From the NCBI RefSeq assembly GCF_005048155.1, contig NZ_SUMB01000009.1, positions 1-64,000 of the forward strand: a stretch of DNA of 64,000 nt. Reading direction: 5' to 3'. This DNA comes from Streptomyces piniterrae. Its GTDB lineage: Bacteria > Actinomycetota > Actinomycetes > Streptomycetales > Streptomycetaceae. Position 1 is the stretch's first letter; every line of letters starts with the position of its first letter. Both the position numbers and the translations under genes were made by a program. Under the pieces are notes generated by a model that saw only the letters and a list, made by a program, of their open reading frames with translations, was not told the origin of the DNA and did no database searches. Shown one piece after another: positions 41,695 through 51,450 of this stretch.

Positions 41695-43269
41695 ATGGCA
41701 GCACCGCGCATGACTCGGCGACACAGAGCGATCCTCCGGAGAATGGGCATACCGGCGGCCTCGATGGGGCGCGGGCGACGGGCGTGGGCCAGGGGACGCC
41801 GAAGGTCCAGGGCCCGGACGACGTGGATTCTGCTGTGCGTCTGCCTGATCATGAGTGCCTTCGGCTCCAGCACAACATCGATGGCCGCTGCCACCAAGCC
41901 GTCGGCCCAGCAATGCGACGAGGTGCCGACCGGCGTCGCCGCCCGCGATCACTGGCTGAGGTTCAGGGTGCCGCCCGGGCTCATGCCGGACCCCCAGTTC
42001 GACGGGCGCCCGGCGAGGATCCAGGTGCATCGCGTCCAGCCGGTGTACGCGAACGGCAAATGCCCAGGAGTGCCCAACAGGGCCGCAGTGCTGATCCACG
42101 GCCGCACTGTCACCGCCTCGCCAACCTTCGACCTGCGCCACCCCGCCCCGGAAGGCGGCTCGCTCAGCGTGCAGGAAGGGCTCGCGCGGGCGGGAATCGA
42201 CACCTTCGCTCCGAGCCTGCTCGGCTACGGCCGCTCGACGCGCTTCGACGAGGGCCTGAACGATCCCGGCAACGCGAGCCTCAGGCCCTACAACCCGGAC
42301 GGCACCTGTCCGCACCCTGAGGGGTGCGACCGTACCCACAACCCGATCTTCACCCTCGATCAGCAAGGGACCCTGCTCCTGACCAATCCGCTGGGCGGGG
42401 AGAGGCGCGCACACTCAAGCAATCACCGCTTTGCGGGCACCGACGTCTGGGTACGCGATATCCGCCAGGTCATCGACGACGCCATCACGCGCGCGCAGCC
42501 TACGGACGGCAAGGTCACCCTGCTCGGCTATTCGCTCGGCGGGCCGCGCGTCGGGCGGACGCTGTACGCAGCCAACCCCAACCCGCTCCTCCCCGGAAGC
42601 GCCGACGTCATCGCGAAGGTCAACCGTGCCGTGTTCATGGCGTCGATCTTCGGTGGGCCGACTGAGGAGACAGAGCCCTCGGCGGGCTTCGTCACGTTCC
42701 CGCTGACGCTTTCCAGCCGCTCGGCGACAGCGGCGCCGGCACCGGATGCCGAGGCCGAGTGCACCGGGCGCGTCATCCCCGGCAGCCAGGATCAGCTCTG
42801 GGAGCAGATCATGGAGCAGGACACCGAGGGGCGGAACTGGGGAGGTGACGATCCCGGCAACCCGACCGGCCTCAACCGCTCGCCGACGTTCTCCAGCTAC
42901 GGCTGGAACACCGCCGTCGCGGGGCAGCTGACCCCGCCCACCCTGGTCCTCCACGGTCTCGAAGACACCACCGCGCCACCGGCCAACTCCAACTCCATCT
43001 TCAACGCGCTCCCGGCATCGATGACGAACAAGGTGCTCGTGCAAGTCCGGTGCGCGGGCCACCTGCTGCAGATGGACGGTTGCTCCGGCTCGCGCTGCAC
43101 ACCGGAGTCCGGAACGCCCTACGGCGGGCGCCCCGGCGAACCTTGGGCCGGCCCCCACGCCACGGTCAAGGCGGCGCTGATCGAGTGGATCAAGAGCGGG
43201 ACCTTCAACGGCGCCGCGAACGGACAGTTCACCGTCGACGAAAGCGGTGTGGCCAGCGCCAGCCCGTAG
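41695..43269 (+). CDS. secreted alpha/beta hydrolase
   Basis: 524 residues; ATG 41695 has AGGAGG 7 bp upstream. A basic N-terminus (Arg-rich, 1-40) precedes a signal anchor (TWILLCVCLIMSAFGSSTTS) and AAATKPSA cleavage region. The hydrolase domain has AAVLIHGRT (oxyanion strand), nucleophile elbow LLGYSLGGPRVG, acid region TLVLHGLEDTTAPP and catalytic His in VRCAGHLLQMDG. An unusual insert (about 195-240) contains CPHPEGCDRTHN and three further Cys pairs may form disulfides. It probably hydrolyses an ester or peptide outside the cell. Confidence 0.9.
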   Translation: MAAPRMTRRHRAILRRMGIPAASMGRGRRAWARGRRRSRARTTWILLCVCLIMSAFGSSTTSMAAATKPSAQQCDEVPTGVAARDHWLRFRVPPGLMPDPQFDGRPARIQVHRVQPVYANGKCPGVPNRAAVLIHGRTVTASPTFDLRHPAPEGGSLSVQEGLARAGIDTFAPSLLGYGRSTRFDEGLNDPGNASLRPYNPDGTCPHPEGCDRTHNPIFTLDQQGTLLLTNPLGGERRAHSSNHRFAGTDVWVRDIRQVIDDAITRAQPTDGKVTLLGYSLGGPRVGRTLYAANPNPLLPGSADVIAKVNRAVFMASIFGGPTEETEPSAGFVTFPLTLSSRSATAAPAPDAEAECTGRVIPGSQDQLWEQIMEQDTEGRNWGGDDPGNPTGLNRSPTFSSYGWNTAVAGQLTPPTLVLHGLEDTTAPPANSNSIFNALPASMTNKVLVQVRCAGHLLQMDGCSGSRCTPESGTPYGGRPGEPWAGPHATVKAALIEWIKSGTFNGAANGQFTVDESGVASASP

Positions 43270-44519
43270 AGCGACCCAGGGCCCTGAGATGACAGCGGTG
43301 AAGCTTCGCACGAGAGAACAGGGGGTGTGAACTGGCGACCTCGTGTAATCGACTGCCCCCCACTCCCTGGTGAGTGAGGCGCTGGGGTCACCGTGTGTGG
43401 TCGCCGTGGGCATGGTGGTGCCAGGCGCCAGGTGCCTCCGGCATCGGCGGCGGGGAATACGCGACAGTCGATTACGCGAGCTCACCAGTACCGAGGGCCG
43501 TTTCCTTGATCCCCTCGATCCAGCACGTCCGGGCGGCAAGAGGGAGCCCCGCCACCCTGCGCGCCACCTCCGACGCACCGCGGCAGCGCGAGTGCACGGC
43601 ACCAAGTCCAGGAACCGAGCAAAGGGTCCGGTCCGAACACCGCACGACCGCTGCTCCCCATGGGCACTCAACGGTTCGGCATCCACGGTCGGGGAACCCC
43701 ACCTGGTGCGCCGGATGGCGTCCGGCACGGTCCACTCAGACCTGCTGCAGCTGTGCCGGAGCATGTTCACGTCTGAACCCGGCCGGCCGCACGCCCGCAG
43801 TGGCACCTTTCAACGGACGATCAAGCCAGATTGCCCACGGGGTGTCCGGGCCAGCCAGGTGACCTTGGAGGCGAGCGCAGATCCTCTGCGCCAACAGGGC
43901 GTTGATCATGCATGGAGACCATGCCGCTTGGAACGCTTTGAAGCGTGTTGTACCCCTCACATCTCGCAGCGCGCCCTCGCGGAGGCGCTGGAGACCCCCG
44001 CCAGGGCGCTGCGCGCCGCGCCCACCCGCGAGGCGAAGACGAGCTGGAGGCGGCGCTGCGTGTGGCCCCGCCGCCGGCCGCGGCTCCGCGAAGCGCGCAG
44101 GAACCGGAAGCGCAGCAGAGGCTGAGGCACACCGGAGGCCGACCACGCCGTCCGCTCGTCCGCGGACTGCACGGGCTTGCTGCAGGATTCGGTGAACTCC
44201 TGCTCCGTCTGCTTCGGGATCGACGCCAGAGCCTGGCCCGGATCGGCACAGGAGGTGCCCTCCGGGACGACGGCCCCCACACCGTGCACCCGCACTCCCT
44301 CGGGGAGGAGACGGGGAGATCGCGTGAAGGTAGTGGCGGGGGTGGCGGCGATGCGACTAGGGCGCCGCCCAGCGCCGCTCCCCCGTTTCGGCAGGTCAGA
44401 AACAAGACCTGAATAATTGTCTGTTTTTCGACGCACCTGGCCGGTGTCAGACCCCCGCACCGGGAAGCAGGTACTTTACGCGCGCTCGATCTCCCTCTCC
44501 CTCCCCACGAGGTGCGTGC
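43270..44519. other. 1.25-kb region without a recognisable gene
   Basis: Several overlapping frames exist on both strands but none shows a family motif or a consistent codon pattern. A minus-strand stretch near 43980-43740 (FKAFQAAWSPCMINALLAQR) may be a gene remnant. A 15-bp inverted repeat (43341-43355 and 43465-43479, 14/15 matching) is the clearest structure. The last 60 bp should hold the promoter and leader of the CoA ligase gene. Confidence 0.45.
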
Positions 44520-46343
44520 GTGCGCGAACTCTCCGTGCCGGCCCTTGCGACGGCTCCGCAGGTCGGTGGCCTGGCCGACGCCGTCTTCAACAACGCGGTG
44601 AAGACGCCGGACCGGGTGCAGCTCGGGCGCAAGACGGACGGCCGCTGGCAGGACGTGACCGCGGCGGCGTTCCGCGACCAGGTGCTGGCACTGGCCAAGG
44701 GCCTGCTCGCCCAGGGCATCCGGTTCGGCGACCGGGTGGCCATCATGTCCCGCACCCGCTATGAGTGGACGCTGTTCGACTTCGCGCTGTGGACCATCGG
44801 CGCCCAGCCCGTCCCGGTCTATCCGACCGCGTCCGCCGAACAGCTGGCCTGGATCCTGCACGACACCCGCGCGATGGGGTGTGTGGTCGAACAGGACGAC
44901 CACGCGATGACCCTCGGATCCGTGATCGGCCGTACCCCGTGGCTGACCCGGGTGTGGCAGCTGGACGCCGGCGCCGTGGAGCAACTGACCACGGACGGCG
45001 CGCACATCGAGGACACCGTCGTGCACCGGCACCGCCTCGCGGTCACCCCCGAGGCCGTCGCCACGGTGATCTACACCTCCGGCACCACCGGCCGCCCCCG
45101 GGGCTGCGTGCTCACGCATGCGAACTTCATGGCCGAGTGCGACAACCTCATCGCCCGCTGGCGCCCGATCTTCGAGCCCGCGAACGGAGACCAGCCCTCC
45201 ACCCTCCTCTTCCTGCCCCTCGCACACGTCTTCGGCCGCATGGTGGAGGTCGGGGCGATCCGGGTCGGCGCCCGGCTCGGGCACCAGCCTGAGATGAACG
45301 CCGACGTCCTGCTGCCCGACTTCGCCGCCTTCCGCCCCACCTTCATCCTCGCCGTGCCGTACGTCTTCGAGCGGGTCTTCGGCGCTGCCCGGCGCAAGGC
45401 CGAGAAAGCCGGGAACCTCGAGATCTTCGACAAGGCCGCCGACGTGGCGGTGCGTTACGCGGAGGCCCGCGAGCGGTATGCGTTCGGCACCGGTCCCGGC
45501 CCCACACCCGCCCTGCGCCTGCAGCACAAGCTCTTCGACGCCCTCGTCTACAGCAAGCTCCGTGCGGCGATGGGCGGACGCGTGCAGAACGCGGTGAGCG
45601 GCGGCTCGACGATGGGCCGCCGGCTCGGGCTGTTCTTCGACGGGGCCGGAGTGACGGTGTACGAGGGCTACGGCCTCACCGAGTCCACCGCGGCCGCCAC
45701 CGCCAACCCGCCCGGGAAGGTCCGCTTCGGCACGGTCGGCCTGCCCGTCCCCGGCACCACGGTGCGCATCACCGACGAAGGCGAGATCATGCTGCGCGGC
45801 GGCACGGTCTTCTCCGGCTACCTGGACGACCCAGAGGCCACGGCGGCCGCGCTGCGGGACGGCTGGTTGGCCACGGGGGATCTTGGCTCGATGGACGAGG
45901 ACGGTTATCTCACCATCACCGGGCGCAAGAAGGAGCTCATCGTCACCGCCAGCGGCAAGAACCTCTTGCCCTCGGTCCTGGAGGACCGGGTGCGGGACCA
46001 CCCACTGGTCGAGCACTGCGTCGTCGTCGGCAACGACCGCCCGTACGTGACCGCCCTGGTGACCCTGGACCTGGAGGCCGTGGAGCACTGGCTCACCCTC
46101 CACAGCCGGCCGGCCCTCACACCTGCGGAGCTGGTGCGGGACCCCGAGCTGCAGGCCGAGGTGCGCCGGGCGGTGAGCGCGGCCAACACCCAGGTCTCCA
46201 GGGCGGAGTCGATCCGCGCCTTCCGTGTCGTCGCCGCCCCGTTCACCGAGGAGGAGGGGCTCCTCACCCCCTCGCGCAAGCTCAAGCGGCGGGCGGTCGA
46301 GGAGGCGCACGCCGCCGTGATCGAGGCCATGTACCGCCGCTGA
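44520..46343 (+). CDS. long-chain fatty-acid CoA ligase (FadD15-type)
   Basis: 607 residues. This is the actinobacterial long-chain AMP-binding ligase type with AMP motif IYTSGTTGRPRGCVLTHANF, FLPLAHVFGRMVEVG, SGGSTMGRRLGLFFDGAGVT, YEGYGLTESTAAATAN, ATGDLGSMDEDGYLTITGR followed by KKELIVTASGKNLLPSVLED. The catalytic Lys lies in LTPSRKLKRRAV. It activates long-chain fatty acids for beta-oxidation or lipid assembly. The GTG start has GAGG 8 bp upstream. It stands between accessory sequences but is intact. Confidence 0.94.
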   Translation: MRELSVPALATAPQVGGLADAVFNNAVKTPDRVQLGRKTDGRWQDVTAAAFRDQVLALAKGLLAQGIRFGDRVAIMSRTRYEWTLFDFALWTIGAQPVPVYPTASAEQLAWILHDTRAMGCVVEQDDHAMTLGSVIGRTPWLTRVWQLDAGAVEQLTTDGAHIEDTVVHRHRLAVTPEAVATVIYTSGTTGRPRGCVLTHANFMAECDNLIARWRPIFEPANGDQPSTLLFLPLAHVFGRMVEVGAIRVGARLGHQPEMNADVLLPDFAAFRPTFILAVPYVFERVFGAARRKAEKAGNLEIFDKAADVAVRYAEARERYAFGTGPGPTPALRLQHKLFDALVYSKLRAAMGGRVQNAVSGGSTMGRRLGLFFDGAGVTVYEGYGLTESTAAATANPPGKVRFGTVGLPVPGTTVRITDEGEIMLRGGTVFSGYLDDPEATAAALRDGWLATGDLGSMDEDGYLTITGRKKELIVTASGKNLLPSVLEDRVRDHPLVEHCVVVGNDRPYVTALVTLDLEAVEHWLTLHSRPALTPAELVRDPELQAEVRRAVSAANTQVSRAESIRAFRVVAAPFTEEEGLLTPSRKLKRRAVEEAHAAVIEAMYRR

Positions 46344-46390
46344 GCTCCTCTGCCGGGGCCGGTGACGTCGGCGCTGGACGGACCCCTTGG

Positions 46391-46435
46391 CCCGATGCCG
46401 GCACATGTGAGCCCCGATGCCCGGCACATGTGAGA
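46391..46435 (+). repeat. near-perfect 21-bp direct repeat
   Basis: Two tandem copies of CCGATGCC(C)GGCACATGTGAG, each with the palindrome CACATGTG, lie between the CoA ligase and the regulator remnant. Confidence 0.7.
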
Positions 46436-46463
46436 GTCGCGCCAAGGCTGTCTTCGCGGATCC

Positions 46464-46757
46464 GGTCGCCACCGCGTCGCCGTCCTCGTCCGCCAGGGGC
46501 TGCTGCCGATCGAGCTGGGCATCGTCCACCGGCCGTTCGGCCAGGCCCGCTCCGCCGCAGGCGACCTGCTGGACGAGGTCGTCACCCGCTCGCCGCCCAC
46601 GACGGGGGCGGTCCGTACGGACGTGGACTTCACCACCAACGTCGCCCACGGACCCGAGCCCCTGGCCAAGGCCGACACCGTCTTCGTCCCCGCCTCGCAC
46701 GAGGAGTACGAGCCCCGCACCGCCGAGCTGCACGCACCGCTGGCCGCTGCCTGGGGG
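46464..46757 (+). pseudogene. N-terminal remnant of a DJ-1/AraC regulator
   Basis: The frame reads HRVAVLVRQGLLPIELGIVH, RPFGQARSAAGDLLDEVVTR, VRTDVDFTTNVAHGPEPLAK and ADTVFVPASHEEYEP. This is the start of the glutamine-amidotransferase-like domain of a GlxA-type AraC regulator. It is cut off at about residue 97 where phage tail sequence begins in another frame. The first few codons are also missing. Confidence 0.8.
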
Positions 46758-47971
46758 CGCTGTCGCCTCGACTGGCTTGGTTGCACCCCGAGTTGGTGGA
46801 TCCCGGGACGACACTGATCTACGCCGAACGCAAGGGGCAGCTGCGGTGGGGCGGGCTGATCTGGCAGGCTGAGCCAGAGGGCGACGAGCTGAAAGTGGAG
46901 GCAGCGGGGTGGACGTCCTACCTGCAGCAGCGGCACGACCTCGACGGTGAGCTCGGAGGCCGCGGCCCCTACGTACGCACTGACCCCTGCAAGACCGCAC
47001 GCGACATCGTCGCCTACGCCCAATCGATCCCGGACGGCGACCTTGGCCTGCGCGTCGACTCAACTACGTCGAAGGCGATGGTCGGCACGCCCTCCGAGCC
47101 ATGGCACTCACGCTGGTGGGAGACCCCGGTCCTCGGCGGTCAGTTCGACGACCTCGTGAAAGAGCCGACGCAGGGGACGCTGCGCGACACCATCGAGACC
47201 CCGCAGGGCGGGTCCTGCACTGTGGCCCTGCGGTACACCGACTGGTGGGTGAAGCTACGCGCACGGAGCTTGCCCGGCGTCGCTGGCTCCGCCAGTGACG
47301 CGGTAGCCGGCACCCCGCGACGGGCCGGTACCACTGACCTCCAAGCAGGTTCCGTGACGGCGGACAGCCTCGCCGCCGATGCGATCTCCGGCAAGCACAT
47401 CACTGGCGGCACCATCGACGGCGCAATCGTCACCGGCAGCACCCTACGTACGGGAACAAGCGGCAGCCGCGTCATCGTTACGCCGAATCCACCGGCTCCC
47501 ATGGAGCAAATCCCCTCACTGCTCCTGCACTCCGCCTCCGATATGGAGCAAGCACCCGGGAGCCTGCGCGCCAACATCAGGACGGACGGGAAGGCATATC
47601 CCGCCCTCGAACTGACCGCGCCCGCTGTCCAGCTCGACCGCTGGGAACGACCCGACATAGCCCAGCTGACCCTGCTCTCCCCTCAGCTCGACGTCCAAGG
47701 CACCAAGGTCACCGTGCGCACCGCTTCTTCCGGCGGTGATGCCACCACCACCCTCGCTCCCGAGAACATCACCGTCGGCACGTGGGTGTCCCACCGCGGT
47801 ACGGACTGGTGCCCCATCCAGCTCTCGGCCAACGTCACCGAAGGGCAAGTGCCCCCTCAGGTTCGCGTTACGAGCCACCGCACCATCGAACTCTCGGGGT
47901 ATGTCGACCTGAAGGACCCGGAAGTAAGGCGGGGGGTGGGCTTCGACGGCGTGAGCTGTAGAGCGGACTGA
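46757..47971 (+). pseudogene. actinophage minor tail protein, N-terminally truncated
   Basis: About 405 codons, open in frame but without its natural start. TTLIYAERKGQLRWGGLIWQ, KVEAAGWTSYLQQRHDLDG and CKTARDIVAYAQSIPDGDLG match the siphophage minor tail protein domain. After about 47300 the sequence becomes tail-fibre-like (LQAGSVTADSLAADAISGKH, then a Ser/Thr-rich beta region ending ELSGYVDLKDPEVRRG). The two parts may themselves be joined by deletion, because the domain between them is short. No other structural phage genes are present. Confidence 0.75.
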
Positions 47972-48122
47972 ATTCCCCCACCACACAACTGCGGACCGCC
48001 CTCTGCCCGCCCAGCGCTCTGGGCTCCATCCCACGACTGGCGGTCGTACGGACCGGGCTCCAGATACCACTTGGTTCGCTCGGGGCCTGCTGGGATCGTT
48101 GTATGTCGAGTACCGTGAGGGC

Positions 48123-48611
48123 ATGGGTGTATCGATGCGTGTGGTCGAATTGGAGTGCACTGCCCCCCTTGAACTGGGGAAATTCTGGAGCGCCGTATTG
48201 CAAGCCCCGATCGGACCGGGTGCAGACGGCGTATACATTTCCCCCCAAGGGGACGGTCACTCCATGTCGCTCTATCTGGTAGAGGAGCGAGGTGCCGAAC
48301 GCCCCAGGAGCCGGACTCGCCTGTGGCTGAATCCCCAGCAAGGGTCACTCGCCAGCGAGGTGGAGCGGCTTACGGAGCTCGGGGCAGTGCTCATCGAAAA
48401 ACGTTGGACGATGGAAACATGCGGTCTGGGCGTGGCGGTGATGGTCGACCCTGAAGGGAACGAATTCTGCATCGAGTCCAGCGACCGGGAGGTCGCTGAG
48501 GCGGAAAGACGTTTCGAGGATGAGTCTGATGACTTGGATGACCTGGGGCCGGGGGCCAGCGCCGAGGGGGTTGGCGTAGCGCTCGCCAGGATCACCCAGC
48601 CGCCCGAGTGA
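48123..48611 (+). CDS. VOC (glyoxalase/bleomycin-resistance-like) family protein
   Basis: 162 residues. The beta-alpha-beta-beta-beta unit is visible: VVELECTAPLELGKFWSAVL, HSMSLYLVEERG, RTRLWLNPQQGSLASEVERL, ELGAVLIEKRW, VAVMVDPEGNEFCIES. Metal-binding residues are incomplete, so catalysis or ligand binding is uncertain. An acidic C-terminal tail follows (EDESDDLDDLG). ATG 48123 has GAGGG just upstream; a TTG at 48099 would lengthen it. Confidence 0.82.
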   Translation: MGVSMRVVELECTAPLELGKFWSAVLQAPIGPGADGVYISPQGDGHSMSLYLVEERGAERPRSRTRLWLNPQQGSLASEVERLTELGAVLIEKRWTMETCGLGVAVMVDPEGNEFCIESSDREVAEAERRFEDESDDLDDLGPGASAEGVGVALARITQPPE

Positions 48612-48613
48612 CA

Positions 48614-48645
48614 GGGTCGGCTCCCCTCAAGCGATGAGCCGACCC
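48614..48645. terminator. bidirectional terminator hairpin
   Basis: GGGTCGGCTC (48614-48623) pairs perfectly with GAGCCGACCC (48636-48645), three bases after the VOC stop and 13 bp from the convergent secreted-protein stop. Confidence 0.85.
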
Positions 48646-48658
48646 CTCGCACTTACGG

Positions 48659-49111
48659 CTACCCGCAGAAGAGGCTCACCTTCGGACTCTCAACTATTTC
48701 TGAGCTGTACCGACCTTGATACTCAACTTGGAGCACGGACTGGGTGTAGTAGGTGTGCTTTTGGATGATGCCTGGGCACTTGTACGTGAGCTTGTGCGTC
48801 TTCCTGCACCATCCCCAGCCGCTGTCCTTGTGGGCGACTGTGCTGATGGCATTCATCAGGATGCTCGTCTGAAGTCGGCACTTGTCAGGCGCCGGAGTGG
48901 TGCATTTTGTGATTCTCCCCGCAGCGCCGATCGTCCCCTTGGTGAGGTACCCGGGAGCCTCTGCAGTGAACCAGCAGCCGACCACCCCCTTACCCTTCGC
49001 ATCCCGAGCCACGACCGCTTGAGAAGAAGCAGTTCCCTCCTGCGCTGAAGCAGGCGCGGTGGATGCAGCGAAAGCGGTGAACGCCGCCAGACTTGCTAAC
49101 GAGACCTTCAC
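48659..49111 (-). CDS. small secreted cysteine-rich protein
   Basis: 150 residues from GTG 49111. The Sec signal (MKVSLASLAAFTAFAASTAP, cleavage after ASA) precedes a mature domain with six Cys residues (GCWF, KCTT, KCRL, WCRKT, KCPG and terminal FCG), consistent with three disulfides. No family recognised. It shares its overall layout with the secreted proteins at 24354 and 51451 but not obvious sequence. Confidence 0.82.
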   Translation of the reverse strand: MKVSLASLAAFTAFAASTAPASAQEGTASSQAVVARDAKGKGVVGCWFTAEAPGYLTKGTIGAAGRITKCTTPAPDKCRLQTSILMNAISTVAHKDSGWGWCRKTHKLTYKCPGIIQKHTYYTQSVLQVEYQGRYSSEIVESPKVSLFCG

Positions 49112-49607
49112 GATATTACGAATGGTTCCCCCTTGATCGATTCTCCCGAACCGCTCTACGCGGCCAGTCGGTCACCGCAATTTAATGCCGACTCGATAAA
49201 CGTTCGATGAACAGATCGACAGGTGCCCACCATTCGCCAAAAGAAGTCCCCCATCACCAAGGTGGCCATAGCAGTTGTATGACCCCATCGCGCGCATCTG
49301 GAAAATACCGGCCCATGGGAACGTTCGTGACAGGCGATTCCGCTTCTCAGATGCCTAATGGTTCAACCAAGGCGAGCAGCACGTACTGCCAGCGCCATGC
49401 CAGGCGTCCTGTTCACCCACGAGTGGGCCCCACAGCTCCAGCAAACAGGGCCACGAGCATGCTCACTCTCGACAACCTCACATTTGCATCACCAAGGTGC
49501 GGTACCTCAAGCAGCGTCGATACCGATCTCCAGGGCATAAGCCCAATAGAGCCGTCGCTCGTGCCCGTAGAGTTATCGATGGCGCGAGGCAGCCAGGAGT
49601 GATTGCG
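49112..49607. other. 496-bp region without a recognisable gene
   Basis: Relatively low in GC near 49170-49310. It likely holds the promoter of the secreted-protein gene at its left end; I see no gene or clear phage motif in the rest. Confidence 0.45.
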
Positions 49608-49967
49608 GTGGCCGTGTCGCCGAACACCGAGCCCACGCTGTGGGAGTTGCACCGCGCCGTGTCGCAGCTGCGCGAGGATTTGCGCGGCGATCTCACTCAG
49701 CTCGCTGCCCGTCTCGATCACGTGGTCACCGAGGATGTCTACCGGGCAGACCAGCGGGCAGTCGAGCAGCGGATCGGCCTGGTCGAGGCAGGGCTGGCCG
49801 GCCTGGGTGGGGAGCATGAACAACTGGTGGAGCGGACGGCCCAGCAGCGTCGCGAGGATCAGGACCAGGCGGCTGCAACGCGCCGACTGGTGATCAGCTC
49901 GTTCGTTTCACCGCTGCTGGTAACAACGGTCCAGCTGTGGCTCGCCTCGCGGGGGTCGGCTCTGTAG
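49608..49967 (+). CDS. phage-type coiled-coil protein with C-terminal membrane anchor
   Basis: 119 residues. GTG 49608 has AGGAG 8 bp upstream. TLWELHRAVSQLREDLRGDL, TQLAARLDHVVTEDVYRADQ and an Arg/Gln/Asp-rich helix (RTAQQRREDQDQAAATRR) form a coiled coil ending in one hydrophobic segment (LVISSFVSPLLVTTVQLWLA). Streptomyces phages carry similar small proteins next to the endolysin gene, and a disrupted endolysin gene follows here. Function in lysis is possible but unproved. Confidence 0.7.
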   Translation: MAVSPNTEPTLWELHRAVSQLREDLRGDLTQLAARLDHVVTEDVYRADQRAVEQRIGLVEAGLAGLGGEHEQLVERTAQQRREDQDQAAATRRLVISSFVSPLLVTTVQLWLASRGSAL

Positions 49968-50022
49968 CAACGGAGCCACATATCAATGGATTTGAGGCGC
50001 GGGGAGATTGAGAGCGCCAGCG

Positions 50023-50364
50023 TTGGCGACACCCATGAGCCCCGATCGCCTGGTCACGGTCCTTCGCGCCGAGGGCGTGAAGGTCGTGGAACGGCCGGGA
50101 TGGCGTGGCCACAACCGTAATCACAAGGGCCCGTGGGGCCCGGTGAACGGGGTGATGATCCACCACACTGTCACGTCGGGCACGCCCAGCGCGGTCAGCG
50201 CGGTCAGCGCGGTCAGCGCGGTCAGCGCGGTCAGCGCGGTCAGCGCGGTCAGCGCGGTCAGCGCGGTCAGCGCGGTCAGCATCTGCGAGAACGGCTATTC
50301 GGGCCCGACGGGTCCGCTGTGCAGCCCACCGTCACAGGCACGTTCCGCGCCGACGCCCTGGTGA
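50023..50364 (+). pseudogene. phage endolysin fragment disrupted by tandem repeats and an IS element
   Basis: From TTG 50023 the frame reads ATPMSPDRLVTVLRAEGVKV, WRGHNRNHKGPWGPVNGVMI and HHTVTSGT, the start of an N-acetylmuramoyl-L-alanine amidase with its first zinc ligands HH. An expansion of ten AVS codon triplets follows, then the family resumes with ICENGYSGPTGPLC. It ends within a few residues where IS701 sequence begins. The catalytic domain is incomplete. Confidence 0.8.
50188..50280 (+). repeat. 9-bp tandem repeat, ten copies
   Basis: GCGGTCAGC is repeated ten times without interruption from 50191 to 50280, preceded by a partial copy. It keeps the endolysin frame and encodes (Ala-Val-Ser)10. 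The perfect uniformity suggests recent slippage. Confidence 0.95.
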
Positions 50365-50801
50365 AGAAGGTACCGAAGAGGGCCCGGCAGAAGCTCTTGG
50401 CCGGACGCGGCGCGAAGGGACAGCGGTTCTACGACTGGGCCGTCATCGACCTCTCCGAGGAGGCACCGGGCCACCACCAGCTGCTGATCCGCCGCAACCG
50501 CACCACCGGTGAACTCGCCTACTACCGCTGCCATTCCACCACGCCGGAGAAGGGCCTGGCCGGCCTCGACGAGCACCAGGTCCGCCGCTACCCCTCCTGG
50601 ACCCGCTGGGTCACCCTCGCGATGCTCGCCCACGCCTTCCTCGCCGTCATCCGCGCCGACGAACACACACACCGCCCCACGCCGGACAACCTGATCCCGC
50701 TGACCTGCAACGAGGTCCAGCGCCTGGTCATCAGTATCGCCGTTCGGCCCATCCATGGTCAGGCCCACCGGCTCGACTGGTCCCACTGGTCCGACTGGTG
50801 A
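50345..50801 (+). pseudogene. IS701-family transposase remnant with internal deletion
   Basis: The frame reads ADALVKKVPKRARQKLLAGR then GAKGQRFYDWAVIDLSEEAP, LLIRRNRTTGELAYYRCHST, GLAGLDEHQVRRYPSWTRW, LAMLAHAFLAVIRADEHTHR and LIPLTCNEVQRLV. These are IS701 transposase blocks. The segment normally between YYRC and GLAGLDEHQV (with its WTVEE motif) is missing, and the N-terminal half is absent. Confidence 0.87.
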
Positions 50802-51450
50802 CGCCGCCACCAGGCACGATCGCGAGCCAGTCATTACCGCCGACAAGCCGCACTTCAGACATGAAGATCACGATCTACAGCTGGAGTATTAGGGGGCTAC
50901 AGCGAGTGGACACCAACTCATCACTTCGGCACCACCACTCTTGCTGGCCGCCTGACCAGCCCGCCTCCGATGCCCCCGAGGGGTAGTCGACTGTCCGAAT
51001 TTCATGGCCTGACGACCACTCAAGACTCAGGCCGACACACAGATCGGGGCGCTCCTATCGCTCCCCAAGTTCGTTGGCCTGTAAGCCGCAAGGACGCCGC
51101 AGGGTGGAAGACGATGTCCAACCCGCTGCTCGAGGCGCCCCCACGATGTCACCGCCGCACAGGAGGAGGCGGTCACGCCAACGCCATCTGCGCAGTTCCT
51201 TCGGACAGCTCTGGGTCCGGCAACGAGATCGAGAGACATATCCCGTTAAGCCAGCTTGTAGAGCTGTCTGCGAGCATTAGACAATTCATGTCACCCGATT
51301 GCCCTGTGATGCCGGCTTTTGGCGATGTTCAACTGAGCAACCAACCTATGAGCAGCTTTTGACAAGAACTTCACCCACCTTTAACCTCACCGAGCACTCA
51401 AGGCCGCATCAGAGCGCCTTGGATTAGGATTCCCGTGGGGGGAAATCTAA
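50802..51450. other. 650-bp region without a recognisable gene
   Basis: Mixed composition with a lower-GC right end (51240-51450) that probably holds the promoter of the secreted protein at 51451. No motif or family is recognised in the frames present. Confidence 0.5.

Noticed and set aside
43821..47063. 1080-codon open frame on the minus strand across the CoA ligase gene
   Set aside because: Antisense shadow of the AMP-binding ligase; composition is Arg/Gly/Ala-rich without motifs.
50191..50280. CRISPR-like array
   Set aside because: The 9-bp units are contiguous, without spacers, and encode (Ala-Val-Ser)10 in a reading frame.
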